9,257 nt of DNA, from the NCBI GenBank assembly GCA_045588325.1, contig JAZNEA010000023.1, positions 1 to 9,257 on the forward strand. The letters run 5' to 3'. Below, one piece after another: positions 1 through 6,602 of this stretch (position 1 is the first letter of the stretch; every line of letters begins with the position of its first letter). A program made the translations under genes and the position numbers. Under the pieces are notes generated by a model. That model worked only from the letters and a program-made list of their open reading frames with translations, searched no databases and was not told the origin of the DNA. The DNA is from RGIG7378 sp045588325 (GTDB lineage Bacteria > Bacillota > Clostridia > RGIG7378).

Positions 1-138
1 CTGCTGGAGGATATGGATTATCCGCTATCCCAGGCCTGCGATGAGTTGCGCCGGGCTGAGGAACAGGACAACCTGCTCAACGAAAATGTGCGCTTTAAGA
101 TTCACGACGATGCCAGTGCCATTGTCTTTGAGGTGTAG
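1..138 (+). CDS. 3' end of an unrecognised gene (partial)
   Basis: An open frame runs from the first base to a TAG stop at 136-138, giving the last 45 residues of a protein whose start lies outside the window. The fragment is charged and begins LLEDMDYPLSQACDELRRAE, which reads as an amphipathic helix, and then ends in a strand-like tail, HDDASAIVFEV. I recognise no family from it. It is probably real because the frame stays open to the edge, the stop is followed 33 bases later by a strong terminator, and the next gene runs in the opposite direction. The function is unknown. Confidence 0.6.
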   Translation: MLEDMDYPLSQACDELRRAEEQDNLLNENVRFKIHDDASAIVFEV

Positions 139-171
139 CCAGAGTAACCTTGTGAAGATTAATACAAAAAC

Positions 172-210
172 AAAGCCCCAATTCTGAAAATCAGAACTGG
201 GGCTTTTGTT
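172..210. terminator. Bidirectional rho-independent terminator
   Basis: A 15-position stem (172-186 with 192-206) has a single A-C mismatch and a 5-base loop, with a GCCCCA/TGGGGC core. On the + strand it runs into TTTTGTTT. On the minus strand it runs into CTTTGTTTTTG, from the A-rich bases 162-174. It can therefore end both the + strand gene at 1-138 and the converging minus-strand gene that stops at 231. Confidence 0.9.
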
Positions 211-230
211 TCAAAATCTAGTTTGTTTAA

Positions 231-992
231 TTAAGCTTTTTTCTTCTTAAGCACAACCACAACAATAATTGCTGCAACAAGGGCTACGGCCACAACTGCG
301 CCTGTAATAATCCATACTGTATCTGCGGACATGCCATCTGTTGTGTCTGCCTTGTCATCTGTCTCGTCGTCGGTCTTGTCAGTAACGTCTCCCTCTGTCT
401 CGTCAGCAGGTGCATCGACGGTGGGCTCCTCAGTTGCATAAGGACTTGCCATTTTTGTTGTCTCTACGTCAAGGACAAGATTGGATCCCTCGAAATAATC
501 TGCATCCAGATCCATTGCTACGCCATTAATGGCCATAGTGGCAAAATAAATAACGGAGCCGTCAGAGGGTACTGCCTCCTTGCCATTCTCTGTGCCATCA
601 TCTGAGAAATAGAAGAAACCCATTGTTATACCTTCGGACTCAAGTGTAACCTCGAAAGTAATCTTGTACCAATTATTGCCAAGATCCTCTACCCATGTCT
701 CGTCAAAAGGCTTTTCGTCTGTCCACTTTGAGCCTGCGCCATAAACTCTGGCGGTAAGTCTCTTAACTACAGCTGTAGCGCCTGTGTCTGCATCTACAAT
801 GTCGGGGAGGTTAACAAGGATCTCTACCTTGTCACCCTCGGCAAAGGTACCCTCAGCATACTGGAACTGAATTCTGGACTGTTCGCCATCTGTAACTGTA
901 AGCTTAAAAACATCGATGTCTTCTGCAAAAGCAAACGTGGATACAGAAAGAACCATCGCTGCCGCCAAAAGGATAGCTAAAAACTTCTTCAT
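231..992 (-). CDS. Secreted protein with C-terminal membrane anchor, function unknown
   Basis: The protein has 253 residues. Residues 1-23 are a Sec signal peptide (MKKF start, hydrophobic core, likely cleavage after AFA). The exported part at about 24-181 is rich in alternating hydrophobic positions and aromatic residues and looks like a beta-sandwich. I see no catalytic motif. Residues about 182-222 form an acidic Thr/Asp/Glu-rich linker. Residues about 225-248 are a single membrane helix ending in KKKKA, so the protein should sit outside the membrane on a flexible stalk. There is no LPXTG sortase signal. The ATG at 992 is chosen because GGAGGT lies 6 bases upstream and the signal peptide starts there. 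The frame stays open upstream to 1163, but that stretch reads as untranslated leader. It is a single gene with its own promoter, flanked by terminators. It could be a binding or cell-surface structural protein, but no family is recognised. Confidence 0.85.
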   Translation of the reverse strand: MKKFLAILLAAAMVLSVSTFAFAEDIDVFKLTVTDGEQSRIQFQYAEGTFAEGDKVEILVNLPDIVDADTGATAVVKRLTARVYGAGSKWTDEKPFDETWVEDLGNNWYKITFEVTLESEGITMGFFYFSDDGTENGKEAVPSDGSVIYFATMAINGVAMDLDADYFEGSNLVLDVETTKMASPYATEEPTVDAPADETEGDVTDKTDDETDDKADTTDGMSADTVWIITGAVVAVALVAAIIVVVVLKKKKA

Positions 993-998
993 TTTGTT

Positions 999-1004
999 AC
1001 CTCC
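999..1004 (-). promoter_or_regulatory. Ribosome binding site fixing the start at 992
   Basis: GGAGGT on the minus strand lies 6 bases before the ATG at 992. It decides for this start over the further-upstream ATG at 1163 in the same frame, which lies inside the preceding gene's terminator region. Confidence 0.85.
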
Positions 1005-1037
1005 ATAGGATTTGTACGAGCTTTGCTCTTTTTCTAA

Positions 1038-1066
1038 AGTGTACCAATTGGGACAAATATCGTCAA
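1038..1066 (-). promoter_or_regulatory. Sigma-A-type promoter for the membrane-anchored protein
   Basis: On the minus strand a -35 box TTGACG (1066-1061) and a -10 box TACACT (1043-1038) are separated by 17 bases. Transcription would begin near 1031, giving a leader of about 40 bases. The palindrome CCAATTGG (about 1044-1051) lies between the two boxes and could be an operator, though 8 bases is too short to be sure. Confidence 0.6.
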
Positions 1067-1122
1067 CATTATGGGACAGGGACTCTGACTCTGCCCCCGT
1101 CTGCTTGTGTGGCATGCTCACA

Positions 1123-1158
1123 TAACAAAAGGCCATGGATAACCATGACCTTTGTTTC
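1123..1158 (-). terminator. Rho-independent terminator after gltS
   Basis: An 11-base-pair stem (1128-1138 with 1143-1153) has one G-T wobble and a 4-base loop. It is followed on the minus strand by TTGTT. It starts 12 bases after the symporter stop codon and separates that unit from the membrane-anchored protein gene. Confidence 0.8.
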
Positions 1159-1164
1159 TGCACA

Positions 1165-2553
1165 TCAGTTGCTCTGTTTTTTCCTGAATATCTTAGACCT
1201 GAACAGGATTACGTTCATCACCAGGAAGAATCCCAATAAGATGATCGTGGTCAGCACTGGCTTAACCGGCGCCAATGTGGCCAGCAACATAAGCGGGAAT
1301 CCAAACACAATGGCTGGGAAGTTCTGGTATACCAAGTTGTCTGATGCGGGAGTCTGGAAGTCCCCGTCGATCTCTCTCAGCAGGATAATACCTGTGGAGG
1401 CTGTGCCCGTCAGCATACCATACATTGCCATGAACTGCTCCTCCTGATACTCCTTAAATAATGTCTTTGCAACAATTCGGTTGTAGGCATATGTAATAAC
1501 AAGACCAACCACGCCAAGAATAAGCATAATTGCCCAGTACTGCTTGAGGACCTCCAGCCTGATAGCAGCAACGCCAGCTACAACCATGATGTCGTAGAAG
1601 AAGTTGCCAATACGTGTCATAAGGAAGCTGTTTGTGTACTCGCGGTGCATAATCTGTCTCTTATTGAGCCATTTAAGGACCTGTTTGATCAAAGTAGCTG
1701 CCAAAACGCCCAGCAGGAAGTTAAATCCATAGATAACGGACTTAAATCCTGGAACCAGTTCTCCCAAAACGAACATGAGCAAATATGCGAGGAAATATGT
1801 GGACATAACAATTGCAATCTGCACTGTCATCTTGTCCATGCTGCCCTGCATGGGAATCTCATTGGATGCCTGGATCTGGTCCAGTGAGAGTTCCTTGGTC
1901 TCCTGTGCCTTTTTGGCTGCGACAACGCCGCGCTTTTTAAGAATGTTAAGGTGAATGACGCCACCAATACTTGCGCTGAGGAAGCCCATCGCTGCAATAG
2001 TAAGTCCAAAACTCTTGCCACCAACAAAACCATGCTGGGTCTCAAAAATATTACCGTAGTTGAGGGCCTGTCCAGTTCCCTGGCCAAAACCAAAGGGAAG
2101 CAAAATGCCGGCTCCCTTAAAGAATCCAGAGACGACAACTCCTGCAACAATGGTAATCACCATGCCAAACACGCCCTGCAGGAGATATGTGGCAACGGTG
2201 GTAACGCCTGTGTTGAAGATCTCATTGGTGCGCTGACGAGTCAACTTGCCATTGGATGCCTTAAACGTGGAGGCAACAAAGCCCAATGCCAATGCGTGGT
2301 ATGTCAAAATCTCCAGGTTCTCGATGCCCTTGCCTCCAAAGAACGCTGCGTCGAACATAACATCGCCCGTAATAGCCTTGTAAATCCATGTCACAACGAG
2401 CAAAATAGCTCCACCCAAAACCGAGGTGGGGATCAACGAGTCTCCCAAAAACTTAATCCTGCGCTTTAGCATGTTAGCCACCAAAAGGCTGAACATGAGA
2501 ATGGCTATTAAGTTAAAAAATCCCCAATTGCTATAATCCCAAAAATTGCTCAT
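1165..2553 (-). CDS. gltS: Sodium/glutamate symporter, GltS (ESS) family
   Basis: This is a 462-residue membrane protein with about 11-12 hydrophobic segments, predicted to bring glutamate into the cell with sodium ions. Two glycine-rich signatures, one in each half, fit the inverted-repeat design of the family: FGFGQGTGQALNYG at about 154-167, and MYGMLTGTASTGIILLRE at 377-394 followed by a loop and a second hydrophobic run. A charged cytoplasmic linker at about 206-240 joins the halves. E. coli GltS has about 401 residues. The longer form here comes from the linker and peripheral loops. The ATG at 2553 has GGAGGT 5 bases upstream. The first 23 bases overlap the end of the acyltransferase gene, so translation is probably coupled. 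The family call is firm, but the exact substrate (glutamate or a related anion) is inferred. Confidence 0.88.
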   Translation of the reverse strand: MSNFWDYSNWGFFNLIAILMFSLLVANMLKRRIKFLGDSLIPTSVLGGAILLVVTWIYKAITGDVMFDAAFFGGKGIENLEILTYHALALGFVASTFKASNGKLTRQRTNEIFNTGVTTVATYLLQGVFGMVITIVAGVVVSGFFKGAGILLPFGFGQGTGQALNYGNIFETQHGFVGGKSFGLTIAAMGFLSASIGGVIHLNILKKRGVVAAKKAQETKELSLDQIQASNEIPMQGSMDKMTVQIAIVMSTYFLAYLLMFVLGELVPGFKSVIYGFNFLLGVLAATLIKQVLKWLNKRQIMHREYTNSFLMTRIGNFFYDIMVVAGVAAIRLEVLKQYWAIMLILGVVGLVITYAYNRIVAKTLFKEYQEEQFMAMYGMLTGTASTGIILLREIDGDFQTPASDNLVYQNFPAIVFGFPLMLLATLAPVKPVLTTIILLGFFLVMNVILFRSKIFRKKQSN

Positions 2554-3745
2554 CCTCTACCTCCGAATGTGTGTTTTTATATCTAAAGAAGAAGTTCATA
2601 TACTTTAAGGCATTGAATCTCTTGTCACCCTTAATCTGGTATACCTTGTCACCGCAGTAAATGTTGAGCTTGTTCTTGCCCAGAATAGTCACTACAGAAA
2701 TCTGGTCAAAGGACAGGTTCAGGGTCTGATCTCCGCCAGCAATGAATATCCTGTTTCCGTAGAGCTCCATCACCGCGTTCTTGGCCATCGGGCGCTTGTT
2801 CTTGTATAGCACCACCTCAGAAAGATCTGCCTGATCTGAGTATGCAGGCTTATCGTAGAACTGTGACAAGTCCAGGTTGTTGATATAGTCGCACTGGTAA
2901 TCGTACCAATCTGCCACAAAGGAAAAGGGGAATTGACAATTCTGTCCTACCAGCTCCGTGGTGGGCGTATATTCGATGGTGCTGCCACACTTGGTACAGG
3001 TAATATGTGCTCCATGGCTCTCAAAGGTAGAGAGTCCGCAGGTGGGGCACACGTACATGGCTCGCTCCAGGTACTCCGCCCTCTTGTCGTGATGAAACTC
3101 ATGGTCTGCGTTGCCCTCGTGGACGTACAGGCCCTGCTTAATCAGCTCCAACAACTCCTGGTCCGACATCTTAGCGTATTCCTCCGGCTCGACGACCTGT
3201 GAAACATAGCAGTGCATCTTGCCCTTGCGAACCACGTCGCTCCACCTGGGATGTACTCCGTAGCCGCCCTCTATGCGATACAGAATCAGAGGTAGCTTCA
3301 GAGTCTTTACCAGTTTAACTACAGCAGACTTAATATACTCTGTGTGTCCGCTATACGTGCGATTGCCCTCTGGGGCCAATGCAATGGTGCCACCCTCTCT
3401 AGCAACGCGGAGACAATTCATAACCGCACCCACGTCGGTGGTCTGTTTTTTGATCGGGATGGGAGCCACCAGGTATTTGATCAGAGTGGAAACAAACCCC
3501 TTAGAGAACAGGTCCTCAGAGGCAATATAGTAAACGGGGCCCTTAAACGCCATGCCCACAAAGAACTGGTCAAAGGCGGTCTGGTGGTTAAAGAGAATCA
3601 CATACCTGCGTCCCTTGATGTCGTACTTGTCAATCTTGATGCCGTAAACCAGTCTGGAGTAGGGATAGAGAATGGCATATGCAATGTTGCGAACAATGCC
3701 GTGTCGAAAACGAATCCACTTATTCTTGTTCTTTTTCTTAGCCAT
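2531..3745 (-). CDS. PlsC-like acyltransferase fused to a zinc ribbon and a C-terminal PH-like domain
   Basis: The protein has 404 residues. The N-terminal part (about 10-215) is a lysophospholipid acyltransferase of the PlsC superfamily, with the catalytic HX4D box NHQTAFD (His54, Asp59) and the acceptor box APEGNRT (Glu126 to Arg129), a variant of the usual EGTRS. Basic and hydrophobic stretches near the N-terminus fit membrane association. A zinc ribbon follows (Cys233, Cys236, Cys250, Cys253). Residues about 305-390 are strand-rich and end in a helix, suggesting a PH/GRAM-like domain, but this is judged by eye. Simple PlsC enzymes have about 200-250 residues, so the last 190 are extra. 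It presumably transfers an acyl group to a lysophospholipid or similar acceptor at the inner membrane face. The ATG at 3745 is chosen for its GGAGAGGG site and the basic MAKKKNK start. The frame extends further upstream, but that part is a shadow of citrate synthase. The substrate is not determinable here. Confidence 0.85.
   Translation of the reverse strand: MAKKKNKNKWIRFRHGIVRNIAYAILYPYSRLVYGIKIDKYDIKGRRYVILFNHQTAFDQFFVGMAFKGPVYYIASEDLFSKGFVSTLIKYLVAPIPIKKQTTDVGAVMNCLRVAREGGTIALAPEGNRTYSGHTEYIKSAVVKLVKTLKLPLILYRIEGGYGVHPRWSDVVRKGKMHCYVSQVVEPEEYAKMSDQELLELIKQGLYVHEGNADHEFHHDKRAEYLERAMYVCPTCGLSTFESHGAHITCTKCGSTIEYTPTTELVGQNCQFPFSFVADWYDYQCDYINNLDLSQFYDKPAYSDQADLSEVVLYKNKRPMAKNAVMELYGNRIFIAGGDQTLNLSFDQISVVTILGKNKLNIYCGDKVYQIKGDKRFNALKYMNFFFRYKNTHSEVEDEQFLGL
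2559..2564 (-). promoter_or_regulatory. Ribosome binding site of gltS, inside the upstream gene
   Basis: GGAGGT on the minus strand lies 5 bases before the gltS ATG at 2553 and within the last codons of the acyltransferase gene. A ribosome finishing the upstream gene would pass over this site and stop just inside gltS, an arrangement typical of translational coupling. Confidence 0.8.
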
Positions 3746-3748
3746 ATG

Positions 3749-3756
3749 CCCTCTCC
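3749..3756 (-). promoter_or_regulatory. Ribosome binding site fixing the acyltransferase start
   Basis: GGAGAGGG on the minus strand has its GGAG core 7 bases before the ATG at 3745. It rules out starting at upstream in-frame codons that lie inside the citrate synthase gene and across its terminator. Confidence 0.75.
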
Positions 3757-3782
3757 AGTTTAAATTCAGTTTAACTTTTCCT

Positions 3783-3811
3783 ATTATACCCCCAGTGTCA
3801 CAATTTGTCAC
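3783..3811 (-). promoter_or_regulatory. Near-consensus promoter of the acyltransferase-gltS unit
   Basis: On the minus strand a -35 box GTGACA (3811-3806, five of six matches) and a perfect -10 box TATAAT (3788-3783) are spaced by 17 bases. It lies just after the citrate synthase terminator and about 38 bases before the acyltransferase start. The sequence repeats itself locally (GTGACA, then TTGTGACA in the spacer), which might form a regulator site. Confidence 0.8.
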
Positions 3812-3813
3812 TA

Positions 3814-3852
3814 AACTAAAAAACCACTGCCCGTTTGACAGTGGTTTTGTTT
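3814..3852 (-). terminator. Rho-independent terminator after citrate synthase
   Basis: A perfect 10-base-pair stem (3820-3829 with 3839-3848, core ACCACTG) has a 9-base loop. On the minus strand it reads into TTTTTTAGTTT. It begins 22 bases after the citrate synthase stop and insulates the acyltransferase-gltS unit from the operon upstream. Confidence 0.88.
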
Positions 3853-3870
3853 GTAAATATTTTGTGACAA

Positions 3871-5262
3871 CTACTCTCTGTTCTGCATGTTGGTGTACTC
3901 TCTGCGAGGTGCCACACTCCTGTATGCAGGACGGATAATCTTGGACTGTCCAGTGAGCTCCTCCAACCTGTGGGCGCTCCAACCTACCACACGGGCTGTG
4001 GCAAAGATGGGTGTATAAAGCTCTACGGGGAGGTTGAGCATGCGGTAAGCAAATCCAGAGTAAAAGTCCACGTTGGCACTGACTGCCTTGTTGGAGGACC
4101 TGCGCTCCATAATCATCCTGCGGGCCAGTCTCTCTACCATATCGTAGAGTCTGAACTCTGCCTGGCATCCCTTGCTCTCTGACAACTCCTGTACCTGCTT
4201 TTTGAATATCTCGGCTCTGGGGTCGCTAACGCTGTATACGGCGTGTCCCATACCATAGATAAGTCCCTTGTTGTCAAAGGCCTTCTTGTCCAGAATCTTG
4301 GCCAAATATGCCTCTACCTCTGCCTCATCCTCCCAATCGGAGATGTTCTTCTTAATATCGTCGAACATCTGCACAACCTTAAGGTTTGCTCCGCCGTGAA
4401 GGGGTCCCTTAAGTGATGCAAGGGCGGCTGCTATGGCAGAGTATGTATCTGTGCCCGAAGAGGTTACAACTCTGGTAGTGAACGTGGAGTTGTTACCTCC
4501 ACCATGCTCTGCGTGCAGAACCAGTGCCATATCCAGAACCTTGGCCTCCAGCTCAGTATACTTCTTATCGGAGCGGAGCATGCGCAAAATGTTCTCTGCA
4601 GTGGACAAGTTCGGCTTAGGATTGTGGATATAAAGACTACGGCCCTGAATAAAGTGGCGGTATGATCTGTAGCTGTAGCAAGCTAGCATGGGGAACTGTG
4701 CGATCAGCTGAATGGACTGACGCAAGACGTTCTCCACAGAAATATCATCCGGGTTGTCGTCGTAGGAGTACATGGTCAGAACGGACTTTTGCATGGAGTT
4801 CATGATGTTGCTGCTGGGAGCCTTCATGATAACGTCTCTGACAAAAGTTGTTGGCAACTGTCTGTGCTCTGCCAGCAGGGCATTAAAGTTCGCCAACTCC
4901 TCCCTGTTGGGCTGCTCGCCAAAAAGCAACAGGTATGTGGCCTCCTCAAATCCGAATCTGCAGTCAGACAGGAACCCGTCTACAAAATCGTTGATCTCGA
5001 TGCCGCGATAGTACAGGTGGCCGTTGTCCTCAATAACATGGCCATTTTCATCCAATATACTGCGACCTTCGCTGTCAGTCTTATTCCAGGTAACCTCCGA
5101 AATGGCGGTAAGTCCCGTCAAAACGCCCACACCTTGGGCATCTCTCAATCCCCTCTTAACGTCATACTTGGTGTACATCGCGGGATCAATATGCTTGTTC
5201 TCACACTTTGTCGCTAATCTCTTAATCTCTGGTGTAATCTCGGTCTTCAAAAAATCGTCCAT
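3871..5262 (-). CDS. gltA: Citrate synthase
   Basis: This 463-residue enzyme joins acetyl-CoA and oxaloacetate to make citrate, the entry step to 2-oxoglutarate and glutamate. The catalytic set is intact by comparison with the pig enzyme: His289 in GPLHGG (pig His274), His339 in GMGHAVYS (pig His320), Asp399 in NVDFYSG (pig Asp375), plus His253 in HAEHGGGN and Arg349 in DPRA for oxaloacetate binding. The HAEHGGG and GHAV forms are closer to the pig type than to the E. coli HADHE and GHRV forms. An N-terminal extension of about 40 residues precedes the core, as in the long clostridial form. The ATG at 5262 lies 24 bases after the PHP gene's stop and has only a weak binding site (GCGAGAT), so it probably relies on read-through or coupling from that gene. 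A 2-methylcitrate synthase activity cannot be excluded. Confidence 0.93.
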   Translation of the reverse strand: MDDFLKTEITPEIKRLATKCENKHIDPAMYTKYDVKRGLRDAQGVGVLTGLTAISEVTWNKTDSEGRSILDENGHVIEDNGHLYYRGIEINDFVDGFLSDCRFGFEEATYLLLFGEQPNREELANFNALLAEHRQLPTTFVRDVIMKAPSSNIMNSMQKSVLTMYSYDDNPDDISVENVLRQSIQLIAQFPMLACYSYRSYRHFIQGRSLYIHNPKPNLSTAENILRMLRSDKKYTELEAKVLDMALVLHAEHGGGNNSTFTTRVVTSSGTDTYSAIAAALASLKGPLHGGANLKVVQMFDDIKKNISDWEDEAEVEAYLAKILDKKAFDNKGLIYGMGHAVYSVSDPRAEIFKKQVQELSESKGCQAEFRLYDMVERLARRMIMERRSSNKAVSANVDFYSGFAYRMLNLPVELYTPIFATARVVGWSAHRLEELTGQSKIIRPAYRSVAPRREYTNMQNRE

Positions 5263-5286
5263 GTATTATCTCGCTGTTCTAAATTC

Positions 5287-6363
5287 TCAAGGAAGCTGTC
5301 TGGTACCAAAAATGGGATTGCCAATGGCCATGCGCACCCCGGATGTCACATCCGTTATCTCGGCTCTGTAGAAAAGGCAATCTGCCTCAAAGGGGATATC
5401 CACATAGACAGGGTCATACCCTGAGTACTCTTGTGTATACACAATTTTTGAATCCTTGTAAATATCGAGCCTGTAAACATGATTGTTTTCGTAAATTTTC
5501 CTGTACATATCTCCTGCACGTAGCCACAGATGGGCATCTCCGCCCTGCCACTGGCCACCCATAAGTACCGTCTGCTCCTCGTCGGCAACGCACATCTGAA
5601 TGCCAATACATCCGCAGGTCATGTCTCCCGCATAGGCGGCGTCCACGTATGCGGAACCCGTCTTGTCCGCCACGTAAACTGTGCTGAGGCCAGTATCATA
5701 TGGGTGTCCGTGCTCGTCTCCCCCGGCAACTGCATACAGCTTTTTGCCCATTTCCAGCAGCTGCTTCCACAGGTGGTATGCCTTGTCGGAATGCTCGTAA
5801 GATGGGTAGTAGTAAATAATCTCGATATTGTGGTAGTCGCAGAAATAGTAATCCAGAGGATCCTCAGACTGCATCCTCGTAGTGGGGTGATTGTGGGTGA
5901 AAATGCCACCCTTGGAGCGGACGTAGTTTACCAGCTCAGCCATGCGCTCGTATGTAAAGTGGGGATAGTTAAAGTGTCCCTCGTGATCATCCTCCTCTGG
6001 CGAAACCCCCATATGAGTGTAGCCAAATTCGGGGAAGTGGTTGAGGGTGTCCTCCAGGTCGCCCTGGGTGCGGAAAATCATATTGTAGTGCAGGTCCGTC
6101 TTAGTCGCAGCTCTGCATCCCTCCATGTATGTGCCCGGTTCTGTACCGCAAAGCATGCGGTCGTTCTCCCACTCAGGCAAGTACATGTGCCTGACCTGTC
6201 TGTGGTCCATTATGGCAACGAAATCCGTGCCCTGGGCTGTCATGAACTCCGACCAATCTGTCAAAGTGGCCAGACCGTCGCTGGTACCGCCTGTAGCCGC
6301 ATGGGCGTGATAATCTCCGTAGGCCACCTGTCTGCCTGCATATGCTCTGTCTACTGGGTTCAT
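5287..6363 (-). CDS. PHP-domain metallohydrolase, CehA/McbA-like
   Basis: This 358-residue predicted metal-dependent hydrolase has the PHP (polymerase and histidinol phosphatase) fold. The metal-ligand motifs appear in order: DYHAH at 17-21 with SDG at 28-30, MDH at 52-54, FTHNHP at 155-160 and GGDEHGH at 214-220. The C-terminal part (about 265-358) is strand-rich and ends in AIGNPIFG, like the 'SNPIY' tail common in CehA/McbA-type proteins. There is no signal peptide, so it should be cytoplasmic. The substrate is unknown; phosphoesters, phosphodiesters and amide or carbamate bonds are all handled by PHP relatives. The ATG at 6363 has AAGGAGGGG 8 bases upstream and is preferred to the ATG at 6423. 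It is the first gene of a unit with citrate synthase, 24 bases downstream. A role near citrate metabolism is only a guess from position. Confidence 0.85.
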   Translation of the reverse strand: MNPVDRAYAGRQVAYGDYHAHAATGGTSDGLATLTDWSEFMTAQGTDFVAIMDHRQVRHMYLPEWENDRMLCGTEPGTYMEGCRAATKTDLHYNMIFRTQGDLEDTLNHFPEFGYTHMGVSPEEDDHEGHFNYPHFTYERMAELVNYVRSKGGIFTHNHPTTRMQSEDPLDYYFCDYHNIEIIYYYPSYEHSDKAYHLWKQLLEMGKKLYAVAGGDEHGHPYDTGLSTVYVADKTGSAYVDAAYAGDMTCGCIGIQMCVADEEQTVLMGGQWQGGDAHLWLRAGDMYRKIYENNHVYRLDIYKDSKIVYTQEYSGYDPVYVDIPFEADCLFYRAEITDVTSGVRMAIGNPIFGTRQLP

Positions 6364-6371
6364 ATAAATCC

Positions 6372-6376
6372 CCTCC
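6372..6376 (-). promoter_or_regulatory. Ribosome binding site fixing the PHP gene start
   Basis: GGAGG on the minus strand (within AAGGAGGGG) lies 8 bases before the ATG at 6363. The ATG at 6423, in the same frame, lacks a comparable site and falls about at the predicted transcription start. Confidence 0.85.
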
Positions 6377-6432
6377 TTAATGTGCGTCACTACTGGTATA
6401 ACCCTCTGTTCTGCCATATACATAATACATTT

Positions 6433-6461
6433 ATTCTATTTGCACTATGACTCTTTGTCCA
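6433..6461 (-). promoter_or_regulatory. Promoter of the PHP-citrate synthase unit
   Basis: On the minus strand a -35 box TGGACA (6461-6456) and a -10 box TAGAAT (6438-6433), each five of six matches, are spaced by 17 bases. The start would be near 6426, giving a leader of about 62 bases ahead of the PHP gene. Confidence 0.7.
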
Positions 6462-6508
6462 GCGAAAACCTGTAATCATCGTTACTTTGTCACAGAAAAT
6501 GCACGCTT

Positions 6509-6522
6509 TTATTACATAATAA
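6509..6522. repeat. AT-rich inverted repeat in the divergent intergenic region
   Basis: TTATTA and TAATAA are separated by CA and end 3 bases before the kinase -35 box. Its place between the two divergent promoters would suit a regulator operator, but the sequence is short and AT-rich, so chance is a fair alternative. Confidence 0.35.
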
Positions 6523-6525
6523 TCT

Positions 6526-6553
6526 TTGATAGGCTCCCTACTTATGTTAAAAT
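6526..6553 (+). promoter_or_regulatory. Promoter of the sugar kinase gene
   Basis: A -35 box TTGATA (6526-6531) and a -10 box TAAAAT (6548-6553) are spaced by 16 bases. The transcript would start near 6560, about 43 bases before the kinase start. It diverges from the PHP-gltA promoter, with about 65 bases between the -35 boxes. Confidence 0.65.
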
Positions 6554-6591
6554 ATAGGAACAAAAACAAAGCCATCTTGATTTGGCAAAAT

Positions 6592-6597
6592 GGAGGT
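6592..6597 (+). promoter_or_regulatory. Ribosome binding site fixing the kinase start
   Basis: GGAGGT lies 5 bases before the ATG at 6603. It shows that the in-frame ATG at 6582, which would add seven residues, is not the start. Confidence 0.85.
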
Positions 6598-6602
6598 GCA
6601 AA

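Noticed and set aside
182..230. Possible attenuator or riboswitch next to the first terminator
   Set aside because: The hairpin is fully explained as a shared terminator between convergent genes, and no second competing structure is seen.
993..1163. In-frame upstream extension of the membrane-anchored protein (57 residues)
   Set aside because: The extension is low in recognisable protein character, crosses the promoter and the gltS terminator, and would bury a classic signal peptide. A good ribosome site marks the ATG at 992.
1951..2469. + strand open frame opposite gltS (172 codons)
   Set aside because: Cysteine- and asparagine-rich composition without domain likeness, opposite a clear transporter gene; treated as a shadow.
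3746..4168. In-frame upstream extension of the acyltransferase (141 residues)
   Set aside because: It lies across a terminator and promoter and then antisense-free inside citrate synthase in another frame. The PlsC domain needs none of it.
5530..6450. Long + strand open frame opposite the PHP gene (306 codons)
   Set aside because: It is the reverse complement of a convincing coding gene, lacks a ribosome site and shows no recognisable domain; it is a shadow produced by the codon use of the real gene.
6390..6575. Small minus-strand frame (61 codons) in the divergent intergenic region
   Set aside because: It spans the predicted promoter of the PHP gene and has no ribosome site near its start.
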